DNA of 64,000 bases from an uncultured Bacteroidota bacterium (GCA_902613595.1 CACMHY010000005.1:1-64000); one strand, 5' to 3'. Positions 17,476 through 26,311 are shown, counted from the first letter of the stretch. Made by a program: numbers and translations. Notes: generated by a model from the sequence alone, not told the origin.

Positions 17476-18732
17476 ATGTCACATTTTTATACTTCAGAAT
17501 CTGTAAGTGAAGGACACCCTGATAAAATCTCCGATCAAATCAGTGATGCTTTACTTGATAACTTCTTAGCTTTTGATTCTGAAAGTAGAGTGGCATGTGA
17601 AACCCTTGTTACTACTGGTCAGGTTATATTAGCAGGTGAGGTAAAAAGTAAAACCTATCTTGATGTTCAAAATATTGCACGTAATACTATAAACTCTATT
17701 GGGTATACTAAAAGCTCATATCAATTTAGCGGGGATTCCTGTGGTGTAATTTCATTAATTCATGAACAATCACAAGACATTAACAGGGGAGTAGGATCTG
17801 AACTCAAAGAGAAGCAAGGAGCAGGAGATCAAGGAATTATGTTTGGCTATGCTACAAATGAAACAGACACATATATCCCACTTGCACTTCATCTTTCTCA
17901 TCAAATTTTAATTGAGCTTTCCATACTAAGAAAGGAAAATAATTTAATAAAATATCTGCGCCCAGACTCTAAATCCCAAGTGACAATCGAATACGACGAA
18001 AATAATAATCCGTTTCGTGTTGACACAATTGTAATATCAACTCAGCACGATGAGTTTGATTATGATGATAACAGAATGCGAGAAAAAATAAAATCAGACT
18101 TAATTAAAATTTTAATTCCTAGAGTTATAAATAAGCTACCCGATAATTCAAAAAAACTCTTTGGGAATGATATAAAATATCATATAAATCCGACTGGAAA
18201 GTTCGTAATTGGTGGACCCCATGGAGATACTGGTTTGACGGGCAGAAAAATTATAGTAGATACCTATGGTGGTAAAGGAGCACATGGTGGAGGAGCATTC
18301 AGCGGCAAGGATCCAAGCAAGGTTGATCGGAGTGCCGCTTATGCTGCAAGGCACATGGCAAAGAATTTGGTGGCTGCTGGAATAGCTGACGAAATATTAG
18401 TACAAATTAGCTATGCAATAGGAGTAATTGATCCAACCTCCGTAAATATAAACACTTATGGTACCTCAAAACTAAATCTAACTGATGATGAAATCGCAGT
18501 TAGGTCTTCAAAACTTTTTGATTTGAGACCTTACGCTATAGAGCAGCGTCTCAAATTAAGAAACCCAATTTATTTTGAAACTTCTTCTTATGGACATATG
18601 GGGCGTCAGCCTCAGAAGGTTAAAAAAACCTTTAAATCTCCTTACAATGGTGAGATAACTAAAGAGGTGGAATTATTTACTTGGGAAAAACTAGATTATT
18701 TAAAATTAATTAAAAATGAATTTCAATTATGA
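17476..18732 (+). CDS. metK: S-adenosylmethionine synthetase
   Basis: The enzyme makes S-adenosylmethionine from methionine and ATP. The 418 residues carry the standard motifs: ESVSEGHPDKISDQISDALL at the N-terminus, GAGDQGIMFGYA (signature 1), GGPHGDTGLTGRKIIVDTYG and GGGAFSGKDPSKVDRSAAY (signature 2), with the final NPIYFETSSYGHMGR. It heads an operon with metY and metX; its stop codon overlaps the metY ATG (ATGA). The SAM-II-like leader in front gives a direct feedback loop, since the product of this enzyme would be the ligand. Confidence 0.98.
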   Translation: MSHFYTSESVSEGHPDKISDQISDALLDNFLAFDSESRVACETLVTTGQVILAGEVKSKTYLDVQNIARNTINSIGYTKSSYQFSGDSCGVISLIHEQSQDINRGVGSELKEKQGAGDQGIMFGYATNETDTYIPLALHLSHQILIELSILRKENNLIKYLRPDSKSQVTIEYDENNNPFRVDTIVISTQHDEFDYDDNRMREKIKSDLIKILIPRVINKLPDNSKKLFGNDIKYHINPTGKFVIGGPHGDTGLTGRKIIVDTYGGKGAHGGGAFSGKDPSKVDRSAAYAARHMAKNLVAAGIADEILVQISYAIGVIDPTSVNINTYGTSKLNLTDDEIAVRSSKLFDLRPYAIEQRLKLRNPIYFETSSYGHMGRQPQKVKKTFKSPYNGEITKEVELFTWEKLDYLKLIKNEFQL

Positions 18733-20000
18733 GTACACAATTATCAACACAAGCACTTCATGCGGGGCATGATGTAATTAAATCACAGGGAACTCAAGCA
18801 GTCCCAATTTATCAAACAACCTCTTATGTATTTAATGATTCCGATCATGCAGCGAGTTTATTCTCCCTTGCAGAACCTGGATATATTTACACACGTTTAA
18901 ACAATCCTACAAATGATGTACTAGAACAGCGGCTAGCCGCATTAGAAGGAGGTGTTGCAGCTGTAGCAACTGCATCAGGAACATCAGCAATAGCAACCTC
19001 CCTAATGGTCATACTTAGAACAGGTGATCACATTGTTGCATCTAATAGTTTGTACGGAGGGACTTATAATTTACTTGCAAACACATTGCCACGTTTCGGT
19101 ATAACAACAACTTTTGTTGACCCTGATGATCCAACTGAATTCACAAAAGCAGTAAAATCTAATACTCGCGCTTTTTTTGCTGAATCATTAGGTAATCCCA
19201 AACTAGATGTTTTAGATTTAAAAGCGATTTCTGAAGCTGCAAAAAAAGCCAAAGTACCATTTCTTGTTGACAATACAGTCGCATCTCCAGCTCTATTAAA
19301 TCCTATCGAACATGGAGCAAATATTGTTATACATTCTTTAACAAAGTATCTCACTGGAAATGGCACAAGTATGGGTGGTGTTATTATTGACGCTGGAACA
19401 TTTAATTGGGGCAATGGAAATTTCCCAGAGTTTACAGAACCTAACCCAAGTTATCATGGCTTAAATTATCATGAGGCACTTGGGAATATAGCCTTCATCG
19501 CAAAGGTTCGTGTTGAAGGGCTAAGGGATTTAGGAAGTGCTCCAAGTCCTTTCAATAGCTTTCAAACTATCCAAGGAATAGAAACCTTAGATATACGCAT
19601 GCAAAAACATTCTGAAAATGCAATAAAAATTGCTGCTTGGCTTTCCACAAGAGATGAAGTAGCATGGGTAAATTATCCTGGTTTAAAAACATCAAAATAT
19701 AATGAATTAGCCCAAAAATATCTCCCAAAAGGACAAAGTGGCATTGTTACATTTGGATTAAAAAAAGGATTTGAAGCAGGTAAAAAAGTTGCTGACAACA
19801 CAAAACTATTTTCAATTTTAGCAAATATTGGAGATACTAAATCTTTAGTTATTCATCCAGCAAGCACAACTCACCAACAGTTAGACGAGGATGCACAAAA
19901 AACAACTGGAGTAACTGCAGATTTGATCCGTTTATCAGTAGGTTTGGAAGATGTCAATGATTTGATTGCTGATTTAGAGTCTGCATTTAGTCAGATATAA
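18729..20000 (+). CDS. metY: O-acetylhomoserine sulfhydrylase (aminocarboxypropyltransferase)
   Basis: This PLP enzyme of the Cys/Met metabolism family joins O-acetylhomoserine with sulfide to form homocysteine. The 423 residues are the usual length for MetY, longer than MetB or MetC. Motifs include TQALHAGHD and AVPIYQTTSYVFNDSDHAA near the start, YTRLNNPTNDVLEQRLAALE and SGTSAIATSL. The PLP lysine is in VIHSLTKYLTGNG, and HPASTTHQQL lies near the C-terminus. It starts inside the metK stop codon and is followed after 4 nt by metX, which makes its substrate. The pair therefore forms the direct sulfhydrylation route. Confidence 0.96.
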   Translation: MSTQLSTQALHAGHDVIKSQGTQAVPIYQTTSYVFNDSDHAASLFSLAEPGYIYTRLNNPTNDVLEQRLAALEGGVAAVATASGTSAIATSLMVILRTGDHIVASNSLYGGTYNLLANTLPRFGITTTFVDPDDPTEFTKAVKSNTRAFFAESLGNPKLDVLDLKAISEAAKKAKVPFLVDNTVASPALLNPIEHGANIVIHSLTKYLTGNGTSMGGVIIDAGTFNWGNGNFPEFTEPNPSYHGLNYHEALGNIAFIAKVRVEGLRDLGSAPSPFNSFQTIQGIETLDIRMQKHSENAIKIAAWLSTRDEVAWVNYPGLKTSKYNELAQKYLPKGQSGIVTFGLKKGFEAGKKVADNTKLFSILANIGDTKSLVIHPASTTHQQLDEDAQKTTGVTADLIRLSVGLEDVNDLIADLESAFSQI

Positions 20001-20004
20001 ATCT

Positions 20005-20964
20005 ATGTTAGAGATCAGTACGATTTCAATAAAAAACTTTAAAACACACTCGGGTGCTATCTATCCTAAAATTAATTTGTATTATCAGCAATTTGGAAGG
20101 CAAATAGGTAAAGCACCCATTGTTTTAGTGAATCATTCACTTACTGGAGATGCTAATCTCACTGGTGACGGGGGTTGGTGGACAGAGATTATTGGAAAGG
20201 GAAAAATTATTGATACTGATAAATATACTATATTAGGATTCAATATACCCGGTAATGGTGTTAAAGGTCAAATCTTCAATAAACCAGAGGATTTTCATAC
20301 GGGTGATATTGCTTCACTTTTTTTATTAGGTTTAAGCAATTTAAAGATCAAAAAACTTTATGCACTTATTGGGGGATCTATCGGGGGAGGTATTGCATGG
20401 GAGATGGCCGCAATCTCTAAAGATATTACCAAATTTTTAGTTCCTGTTGCTGCAGATTGGAAATCAAATGACTGGATAATTGCAAATACGTTTCTGCAAA
20501 GACGAATTATAGAAAATTCTAAACAGCCCCTTCAGGATGCTAGAATACACGCAATGTTAACTTATAGAACCCCTCAATCATTTGAGAATAGATTTGGAAG
20601 GACATTAAATAAAGAACAAGGTATTTTTAATATTGAAAGTTGGTTAATTTATCATGGAGAAAAATTGCAAAAACGTTTTCAACTAAAGGCTTATATAATG
20701 ATGAATCATTTGCTATCTTCAATTAATATTGAACGTGAGGGAGAAATTGCTTTAAATATTATAAAAAATATAAAATCAGAAATACATATGGTGGCTATAG
20801 ATAGTGATTTATTTTTTACACCCATTGAGGATCAGAAAACCTTTAACTCTTGCAAAAAAGTAAAGAAAAATATTTATTACCATGAGATAAAATCACTTCA
20901 TGGACATGATGCCTTTTTGATTGAAAGTCAGAGTATGGAAAAAATTTTGTCAAAAATATTTTAA
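20005..20964 (+). CDS. metX: Homoserine O-acetyltransferase (alpha/beta hydrolase fold)
   Basis: The enzyme activates homoserine by acylation with an acyl-CoA, supplying MetY. The 319-residue protein has VLVNHSLTGDANLTGDGGWW and NIPGNGVKGQIFN near the N-terminus. The nucleophile elbow is IGGSIGGGIAWEMA, with catalytic Asp in AIDSDLFFTP and His in SLHGHDAFLIE. It is shorter than many MetX proteins (about 350-380 residues), mainly in the lid region, but the triad is intact. Acetyl versus succinyl donor choice is not certain. It lies 4 nt after metY in the metK-metY-metX operon. Confidence 0.93.
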   Translation: MLEISTISIKNFKTHSGAIYPKINLYYQQFGRQIGKAPIVLVNHSLTGDANLTGDGGWWTEIIGKGKIIDTDKYTILGFNIPGNGVKGQIFNKPEDFHTGDIASLFLLGLSNLKIKKLYALIGGSIGGGIAWEMAAISKDITKFLVPVAADWKSNDWIIANTFLQRRIIENSKQPLQDARIHAMLTYRTPQSFENRFGRTLNKEQGIFNIESWLIYHGEKLQKRFQLKAYIMMNHLLSSINIEREGEIALNIIKNIKSEIHMVAIDSDLFFTPIEDQKTFNSCKKVKKNIYYHEIKSLHGHDAFLIESQSMEKILSKIF

Positions 20965-20980
20965 TATTAACTAAATAATT

Positions 20981-21406
20981 ATGAATGTTTCATTAGAACG
21001 AATAAATAAAGATTATCTTTTTCAAGTATCAAATTCTGATGGTAAATCTGTATTACTTGATAACAAGTCTAAATCTTTTGGGGAAATCCAAGGAATAAGT
21101 CCGATGGAGTTACTTCTAATGGGTATTGCTGGATGTAGCAGTATAGACATTATTGCAATTCTTGATAAGCAAAAAATTAATCCAATATCGTTAAAAATGG
21201 ATGTGAAAGGACACAGACATGAAAACCAAGTTCCAGCGTTATTTTATCAAATTGATATTAATATTTACCTTGAAGGAAGTTTTTCACCTGAAAAAGCAAA
21301 GCGGGCTGCAAAACTCTCTTTTGAAAAATATTGTTCGGTTTCTAAAACTTTAGAATCCACAGCTAAAATTAATCATAAAGTATACTTAAACGGTACCGAG
21401 GTTTAA
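20981..21406 (+). CDS. OsmC family protein (peroxiredoxin-like)
   Basis: OsmC/Ohr proteins reduce organic hydroperoxides with a cysteine pair. The 141-residue protein has the first conserved Cys in MGIAGCSSIDIIAIL and the second in FEKYCSVSKTL, so both redox cysteines are retained. It belongs to the general OsmC/YhfA-like group rather than classic Ohr. It starts 17 nt after metX and is probably the last gene of the operon. A link to sulfur chemistry is plausible because these proteins handle thiols and some are found next to methionine genes, but this is inference. Confidence 0.9.
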   Translation: MNVSLERINKDYLFQVSNSDGKSVLLDNKSKSFGEIQGISPMELLLMGIAGCSSIDIIAILDKQKINPISLKMDVKGHRHENQVPALFYQIDINIYLEGSFSPEKAKRAAKLSFEKYCSVSKTLESTAKINHKVYLNGTEV

Positions 21407-21457
21407 ATCTTATAATAGAATTTTAAAACGCTATAATTTAGGCTTAACAATAAGATT

Positions 21458-22351
21458 CTATTTAGTCAAACTATTAAAAAGTTCTTCTAAACTCTCATTT
21501 TTTTGGTTTAAACTTAATATTTTTAAACCGTTCTCTTTAGCGAAATCAAATATAGCTGAGCGTTTATCTTTATTACCTTTAGTTTCTATTTCATAACTAA
21601 AACCCCCTATATTTCTGACATGTTTTACATCCTCGATTTTAAGTAAAGCAACAGTTTCAACACGGTAATCAAAACTAACTTGGATGATTTTCTTTTTATT
21701 TTTTCTAAGATTTTTTAATTTTTCGTCGAGAACAATTTCACCCTGATTAATTATTAATACTCTATCACAAATTGCATCTACTTCCTGTAAAATATGAGTA
21801 GATAGTAAAACAATTTTTTTATCACCCAATTCACGAATTAGTTTTCTGATTTCAAGAAGTTGGTTTGGATCTAAACCTGTGGTAGGCTCATCAAGAATTA
21901 CTAATTTAGGATCGTTAATTAGTGCAGCTGCAATTCCTACTCTTTGCTTATAACCTTTGGAGAGAAATCTAATTTTTTTGTCATAATGTCTTAATAACCC
22001 CATTTTATTTATTAACTGATCAATTGGAGCTTTTTTACGTCCAAATAATTCAGCCACATATTTTAAATATTCTATTACATACATATCAGGATATAGTGGA
22101 TTATTTTCAGTCAAATAACCAACCTCATTTTTGATACCTTTTAGATGATTTCTATAACTTTTTTCGAAAAAATTTACATCTCCATCCCAATTTGTGTAGT
22201 ATCCTGAAAGTATTCTCATTAATGTTGATTTACCTGCTCCATTTGGACCGAGAAGACCTACAACTTCTCCTTCCTTTAGGGTGAAACTTATTCCACTCAG
22301 GGCTTTTGTAGCACCAAAACTTTTTGCAACTTTCTTTAATTCAAGGCTCAT
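21458..22351 (-). CDS. gldA: ABC transporter ATP-binding protein, GldA-like
   Basis: This is the ATPase subunit of an ABC transporter resembling GldA of the gliding-associated GldAFG system. An ATG start (MSLELKKVAKSFG) is chosen over a TTG one codon earlier. The 297 residues contain Walker A GPNGAGKST, a Q-loop near YLTENNPLYPDM, the ABC signature LSKGYKQRVG (diverged from LSGGQ), Walker B KLVILDEPTTGLDP and the H-loop LSTHILQEV. A C-terminal domain of about 80 residues follows, as in GldA. The membrane partners GldF and GldG are not adjacent, so the assignment as GldA depends on the whole-length match and is not proven. It is followed on the other strand by the convergent osmC gene. Confidence 0.75.
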   Translation of the reverse strand: MSLELKKVAKSFGATKALSGISFTLKEGEVVGLLGPNGAGKSTLMRILSGYYTNWDGDVNFFEKSYRNHLKGIKNEVGYLTENNPLYPDMYVIEYLKYVAELFGRKKAPIDQLINKMGLLRHYDKKIRFLSKGYKQRVGIAAALINDPKLVILDEPTTGLDPNQLLEIRKLIRELGDKKIVLLSTHILQEVDAICDRVLIINQGEIVLDEKLKNLRKNKKKIIQVSFDYRVETVALLKIEDVKHVRNIGGFSYEIETKGNKDKRSAIFDFAKENGLKILSLNQKNESLEELFNSLTK

Positions 22352-22375
22352 CAAGAATAAATATACATTTTTATA

Positions 22376-23248
22376 TTAGGAATTTTTTTCTTTTGATTTT
22401 ATGCTTTCAATTACCACTGTGCTGAGAATTATAATTCCACCTACAACATTTTTAAAATTTGGAATTTCGTTTAATAAAATTACACTCATAATGATACCAA
22501 AAAGTGGTTGGATACTACTTATAATACTTGCAGTACTAATACTGAAATGCGAGAAACTTGAAAGAAAAAGTGTGTGGCCTAATGCTGTTGTAATAAACCC
22601 TAACATAAGTAAATACGGTAAATCAGGTTGAATTTGATAGTCAGAATAAATAAAAAATACAGGTAATAAAATTATTATAACGACAAAGAGTTGATAAATC
22701 ATTTGTATTGATCCATCTGCCATAGAGTTGTGTTTCTTTAAAATTAAGTTTCTTAAAGAGTACGCGAGAGCAGAAAATAGTCCCATTAATAAACCTTGAG
22801 TAGCTTTATTATTAAAATCAAAATTAGGTACCAAAAAGAATACACCAATTAAAATTAAAATTCCAAAAATAATATGTCTTGCTTTTAATTTTACAGATAT
22901 AAATAATGGTTCTAGTAAAACTGTAATAATAGGGTAAGTAAAAAGAGATAACATACCTACAGTGACATTGCTCCATTGCAAAGCAAAAAAATAAGTAATC
23001 CAGTGAATACTCATAAATAGTCCGCTAAGTAATAAAGCTAAGCCATGATTATTTAAGTTTATTTTAAATGAAGTTTTTTTTAATAAGGCATAAATAATTA
23101 AACATAAAATAGCAATCAATGAACGAAACCATATTGTAATTGGAGGCGGGAGAGAAATATATCTTCCCAATGGGCCTGAGGTACTTATAAACAACATAGC
23201 CAGATTTAAAATTATGATATAATAAAGATTATTATTTTTTATGTTCAA
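22376..23248 (-). CDS. EamA/DMT family transporter
   Basis: This inner-membrane permease of the drug/metabolite transporter superfamily probably exports a small metabolite or amino acid. The 290 residues hold ten hydrophobic helices arranged as two EamA repeats. The first contains the STSGPLGRYISLPPPITIWF region with the conserved Arg, and the second contains AYSLRNLILKK and ASIISSIQPLFGIIMSVILL, the typical last-repeat motif. The start is a TTG codon; the nearest downstream ATG (residue 18) would cut the first helix. It is upstream of the GldA-like gene by 24 nt and divergent from the aromatic leader. The substrate is unknown, though the proximity to aromatic amino acid genes may be coincidental. 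Confidence 0.88.
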   Translation of the reverse strand: MNIKNNNLYYIIILNLAMLFISTSGPLGRYISLPPPITIWFRSLIAILCLIIYALLKKTSFKINLNNHGLALLLSGLFMSIHWITYFFALQWSNVTVGMLSLFTYPIITVLLEPLFISVKLKARHIIFGILILIGVFFLVPNFDFNNKATQGLLMGLFSALAYSLRNLILKKHNSMADGSIQMIYQLFVVIIILLPVFFIYSDYQIQPDLPYLLMLGFITTALGHTLFLSSFSHFSISTASIISSIQPLFGIIMSVILLNEIPNFKNVVGGIIILSTVVIESIKSKEKNS

Positions 23249-23293
23249 TGCGATAAATTAAGATAACGTAATATTAAAAAAAAACTTCAAAAG

Positions 23294-23324
23294 TTTGTTT
23301 TTGAAAAAAGCAATAGTAATTTTG
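23294..23324 (+). promoter_or_regulatory. Bacteroidetes-type promoter of the aromatic amino acid operon
   Basis: TTTG (23294-23297) and TAATTTTG (23317-23324) are separated by 19 nt and match the -33 TTTG and -7 TAnnTTTG elements of Bacteroidetes housekeeping promoters. The box lies 18 nt before the leader-peptide ATG, giving a short 5' end. Confidence 0.7.
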
Positions 23325-23342
23325 TCGAGAAATTATTAATTG

Positions 23343-23408
23343 ATGAAATTATATTCATACTACAATAACTACTATTACTTCTGTATTGAAGAGATCAGGT
23401 CTGTTTAG
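23343..23408 (+). CDS. Tyrosine-rich leader peptide of the attenuator
   Basis: A 21-codon ORF reads MKLYSYYNNYYYFC and continues to a stop at 23406-23408. Six of 21 codons are tyrosine (TAT or TAC), including three in a row at codons 10-12 followed by a phenylalanine codon. Such clustering is very unlikely by chance and is the mark of an amino-acid-sensing leader peptide. A matching promoter lies just upstream, and a terminator lies between this ORF and pheA. The stop codon is placed so that a ribosome reaching it would cover the antiterminator segment at 23392-23399. Confidence 0.85.
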   Translation: MKLYSYYNNYYYFCIEEIRSV

Positions 23409-23462
23409 TATTATGAAAACATTTTATATAAAGTCCTGATCTGTTCAGGACTTTTTTTTTAT
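23392..23462 (+). terminator. Transcription attenuator (terminator/antiterminator) before pheA
   Basis: AAGTCCTGA (23431-23439) and TCAGGACTT (23445-23453) form a perfect 9-bp stem with a 5-nt loop, followed by a run of T residues: a textbook intrinsic terminator. AGATCAGG (23392-23399), at the end of the leader ORF, is perfectly complementary to CCTGATCT (23435-23442), the left arm and loop of that terminator, giving a competing 8-bp antiterminator. A ribosome stalled at the Tyr codons would leave 23392-23399 free, so the antiterminator forms and pheA is transcribed. A ribosome that reaches the stop covers it and the terminator forms. Confidence 0.87.
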
Positions 23463-23463
23463 A

Positions 23464-24297
23464 ATGAAAACTAAGAAAAACATTGCAATACAAGGTAAGA
23501 AGGGATCCTTTCATCATATTGTTGCTGAAAGATATTTTGGGGAAAACCTTTCTTTAATATTATGTGACACTTTTGATAAAACTGTAACTAAACTCATCAA
23601 AGGAGAGGCTGATTATGTTGTAATGGCGATTGAAAATTCAATAGCAGGTTCCATAATACCAAATTATGCACTAATTGATCAGAATAATGTAAAAATTATT
23701 GGAGAATACGGATTAAGTATAAGCCATAATTTTATGGGGTTAAAGGGACAGCAAATTAATGACATTAAAGAAGTTTACTCTCACCCTATGGCATTATTGC
23801 AGTGCAAAAGTTTTTTTAATAATTATCCTCATATACGTCTTGTTGAATCAGAAGACACCGCCGAAGAAGCACAAAGAATATTTAAAAATAACATGAAAGG
23901 TATTGGCGCTATTGCGAGCAAGGAAGCTGCCGAAATGTATAATTTGTCAATTTTCGCTTCCTCTATACAGACAATTAAAAATAATGTCACTCGATTTGTC
24001 ATTCTTAACAATGATGGTAATTTAATTTCAAAAGAAAATATCAATAAAGCTGCCCTTAAATTTATTTTAGATCATCAAAGAGGTAGTTTAGCAGCAATAT
24101 TGAATGTTATGAGTGATTGTCAGCTCAACTTAACAAAAATTCAATCCTTACCTGTAATTGAGACTCCTGGCAAATATGCTTTTTTTGTAGATGTTACCTT
24201 TGATGAGCTTGGACATTATTTAAAAGCAAAAAAATTAATTTCAATAATGGCATCAGAGTTTAAAATTCTTGGGGAATTTACCCAGCATCAAAAATGA
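23464..24297 (+). CDS. pheA: Prephenate dehydratase
   Basis: The enzyme converts prephenate to phenylpyruvate for phenylalanine synthesis. The 277-residue protein opens with IAIQGKKGSFHHIVAERYFG. The core includes IENSIAGSIIPNYALID and the catalytic TRF in NNVTRFVIL. A C-terminal ACT domain (from about residue 197) begins with GSLAAILNVMSDCQLNLTKI, the usual site of phenylalanine inhibition. There is no N-terminal chorismate mutase domain; that activity is fused to aroF in this operon. It is the first structural gene after the attenuator, and the following aminotransferase starts within its stop codon. Confidence 0.96.
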   Translation: MKTKKNIAIQGKKGSFHHIVAERYFGENLSLILCDTFDKTVTKLIKGEADYVVMAIENSIAGSIIPNYALIDQNNVKIIGEYGLSISHNFMGLKGQQINDIKEVYSHPMALLQCKSFFNNYPHIRLVESEDTAEEAQRIFKNNMKGIGAIASKEAAEMYNLSIFASSIQTIKNNVTRFVILNNDGNLISKENINKAALKFILDHQRGSLAAILNVMSDCQLNLTKIQSLPVIETPGKYAFFVDVTFDELGHYLKAKKLISIMASEFKILGEFTQHQK

Positions 24298-25442
24298 AAA
24301 CGGCTAAAAGATTAAATAATATAAAAGAATACTATTTCTCAAGAAAGCTGAGAGAGGTAGGAGAAATGATAAAGGTCGGAAAACCAATAATTAATATGGG
24401 AATCGGCAGTCCAGATTTGGATCCTCACCCTGATATAGTAAAAGCTCTTGAAAAATCAATACTTGAGCCTAAGGCCCACATGTACCAAAATTATAAGGGA
24501 ATACCAGAACTTAGAAAATCTATAACAGAATTTTACAAGACCCATTATGATGTAGATTTGGATCCAGATTCGCAAGTTCTACCGCTCATGGGTTCTAAGG
24601 AAGGAATAATGCATATATCTATGGCTTATCTTAATCCTGGGGATGAAGTTTTGATTCCAAACCCTGGTTATCCGACTTATGCTTCTGTAACAAGATTGAT
24701 GCAAGCTAAAGCAATTACATATGACTTAAAACTTTCTAATGATTGGCAACCTGATTTTAAGGAATTAGAAAATTTAGATACTTCAAAAGTAAAAATCATG
24801 TGGCTAAATTACCCTCATATGCCAACAGGAGCTGAATTTTTAGAATCTACTTTTAGTTTTTTGGTTAAATGGGCTTATGAACGTAATATTCTTTTAGTAA
24901 ATGATAATCCATATAGTTTTATTTTAACTAAAAAACCAAAAAGTATATTATCCATACCTGGTGCTGATTCAGTTGCAGTTGAATTAAATTCTTTAAGTAA
25001 GTCTTTTAATATGGCTGGTTGGAGAGTAGGAATGTTATCTGGAAAAAAATCAGTTATAAGTGAAGTCCTCAAAGTTAAAAGCAATATGGATTCAGGAATG
25101 TTTTTTGGTATTCAAAAAGGTGCTATAGCTGCGTTAAAAATGAAACCTGAATGGTTTGAAAAATTAAATGAAGTCTATAATAAAAGAAAGGAGCTTATTT
25201 TAACACTAATTAATAAAATTGGGGCTAAAATCGAGTCAAAAAGTGTTGGTTTATTTTTGTGGGCTAAAATTCCCGAAGGTAATATTAGTTCGGAAGAATT
25301 CGTAGATAAAATACTTTATGAAAAAAATATATTTATAACACCAGGAACTGTATTTGGTATGCAAGGTGAGGGCTATATTCGTTTTTCACTTTGTGTTTCA
25401 GAAGAAATTATAATTGAAGCTATAAATCGGTTTAAATCATGA
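24294..25442 (+). CDS. Class I/II aminotransferase of the aromatic operon
   Basis: This PLP-dependent transaminase of 382 residues has LPLMGSKEGIMHISMAYLNP and the cofactor loop NPGYPTYASV. The AspAT-type binding segment is LNYPHMPTGA, and the Schiff-base lysine lies in NSLSKSFNMAGWRVGML. RFSLC near the C-terminus supplies the conserved carboxylate-binding Arg. Its position between pheA and tyrA, with 4-nt overlaps on both sides, implies it transaminates phenylpyruvate and 4-hydroxyphenylpyruvate, or an earlier intermediate. Similarity to LL-diaminopimelate aminotransferases is noticeable, so substrate should not be taken as fixed. Confidence 0.9.
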   Translation: MKTAKRLNNIKEYYFSRKLREVGEMIKVGKPIINMGIGSPDLDPHPDIVKALEKSILEPKAHMYQNYKGIPELRKSITEFYKTHYDVDLDPDSQVLPLMGSKEGIMHISMAYLNPGDEVLIPNPGYPTYASVTRLMQAKAITYDLKLSNDWQPDFKELENLDTSKVKIMWLNYPHMPTGAEFLESTFSFLVKWAYERNILLVNDNPYSFILTKKPKSILSIPGADSVAVELNSLSKSFNMAGWRVGMLSGKKSVISEVLKVKSNMDSGMFFGIQKGAIAALKMKPEWFEKLNEVYNKRKELILTLINKIGAKIESKSVGLFLWAKIPEGNISSEEFVDKILYEKNIFITPGTVFGMQGEGYIRFSLCVSEEIIIEAINRFKS

Positions 25443-26287
25443 AAATAGGTGTAATTGGTCTTGGATTAATTGGAGGCTCATTTGCTTTATCAGCAAAAAA
25501 AAGTATAAGAGATTGTAGTTTATTTGGGATGGATAATAATCCTGAACACTTAAGTCAAGCATTTGAATTAGGAATTATAAATCAATCCTTGACACCTTTA
25601 AATTACTCTCATATGGATGTAATTATTTTAGCGATACCTGTTAATGCAGTTTTAGAAATAATTTTGACACTTTTAGACCAAATAAATGATAACGCCCTTT
25701 TAATTGATGTTGGATCAACTAAGGAAATGATATGTGAAAAAGTAAAACTGCATTCTAAGCGTAGTCAATTTTTAGCAACTCACCCAATTGCAGGAACAGA
25801 GTTTTCTGGACCTTCAGCTGCAAACAAAAATCTATTCAAAGGGAAAGCTCAAATTTTGTGTGAAGTAAATAAAACAAGACCTGATCTATTGGAATGGGCA
25901 GTCCAATGGTTTAAAAATATGGAAATGAAACTTCAAGAGATGGATCCTATTGAACACGATCAACACATAGCATATGTCTCACATATTTCTCATATTTCTT
26001 CATTTATGCTTGGTAAAACTGTAATGGAGAAAGAAAAAGATGAGAAAGCAATTTTTGATATGGCTGGAAGTGGTTTCGCCTCTACTGTGAGATTAGCAAA
26101 AAGCTCTCCCTCTATGTGGGCACCAATTTTTATTCAGAATAAAAAAAATATTTTAGACGTATTGACAGAATATATTTCAAATTTGGAAGAATTTAAAAAA
26201 TTAATACAGGCTAATGATTACAAGTCAATATATGAGAAAATTGAGCAGACAAATGCCATCAAAGGAATTTTAGAGGGAATAAAATAA
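25439..26287 (+). CDS. tyrA: Prephenate dehydrogenase
   Basis: The enzyme oxidatively decarboxylates prephenate to 4-hydroxyphenylpyruvate for tyrosine. The 282 residues start with a Rossmann nucleotide-binding motif GVIGLGLIGGSFALSA. Substrate-site motifs include DVGSTKEMI, THPIAGTEFSGP, EHDQHIAYVSHISHI and the late GSGFASTVRLAKSSP. No ACT regulatory domain is present, unlike some TyrA proteins, which leaves attenuation and DAHP synthase regulation as the likely control points. It starts within the stop codon of the aminotransferase gene. Confidence 0.95.
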   Translation: MKIGVIGLGLIGGSFALSAKKSIRDCSLFGMDNNPEHLSQAFELGIINQSLTPLNYSHMDVIILAIPVNAVLEIILTLLDQINDNALLIDVGSTKEMICEKVKLHSKRSQFLATHPIAGTEFSGPSAANKNLFKGKAQILCEVNKTRPDLLEWAVQWFKNMEMKLQEMDPIEHDQHIAYVSHISHISSFMLGKTVMEKEKDEKAIFDMAGSGFASTVRLAKSSPSMWAPIFIQNKKNILDVLTEYISNLEEFKKLIQANDYKSIYEKIEQTNAIKGILEGIK

Positions 26288-26311
26288 ATCAAATAAAAAA
26301 GACAGAATAAA

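Noticed and set aside
19064-19414. 116-codon minus-strand ORF inside metY
   Set aside because: Fully contained in a conserved gene in antisense, with no independent start context or recognisable motif.
21406-21462. Inverted repeats AATCTTAT/ATAAGATT and AATAGAAT/ATTCTATT between convergent osmC and the GldA-like gene
   Set aside because: The arms are mutually exclusive, A/T-rich and separated by more than 30 nt without a T tract, so a terminator cannot be supported.
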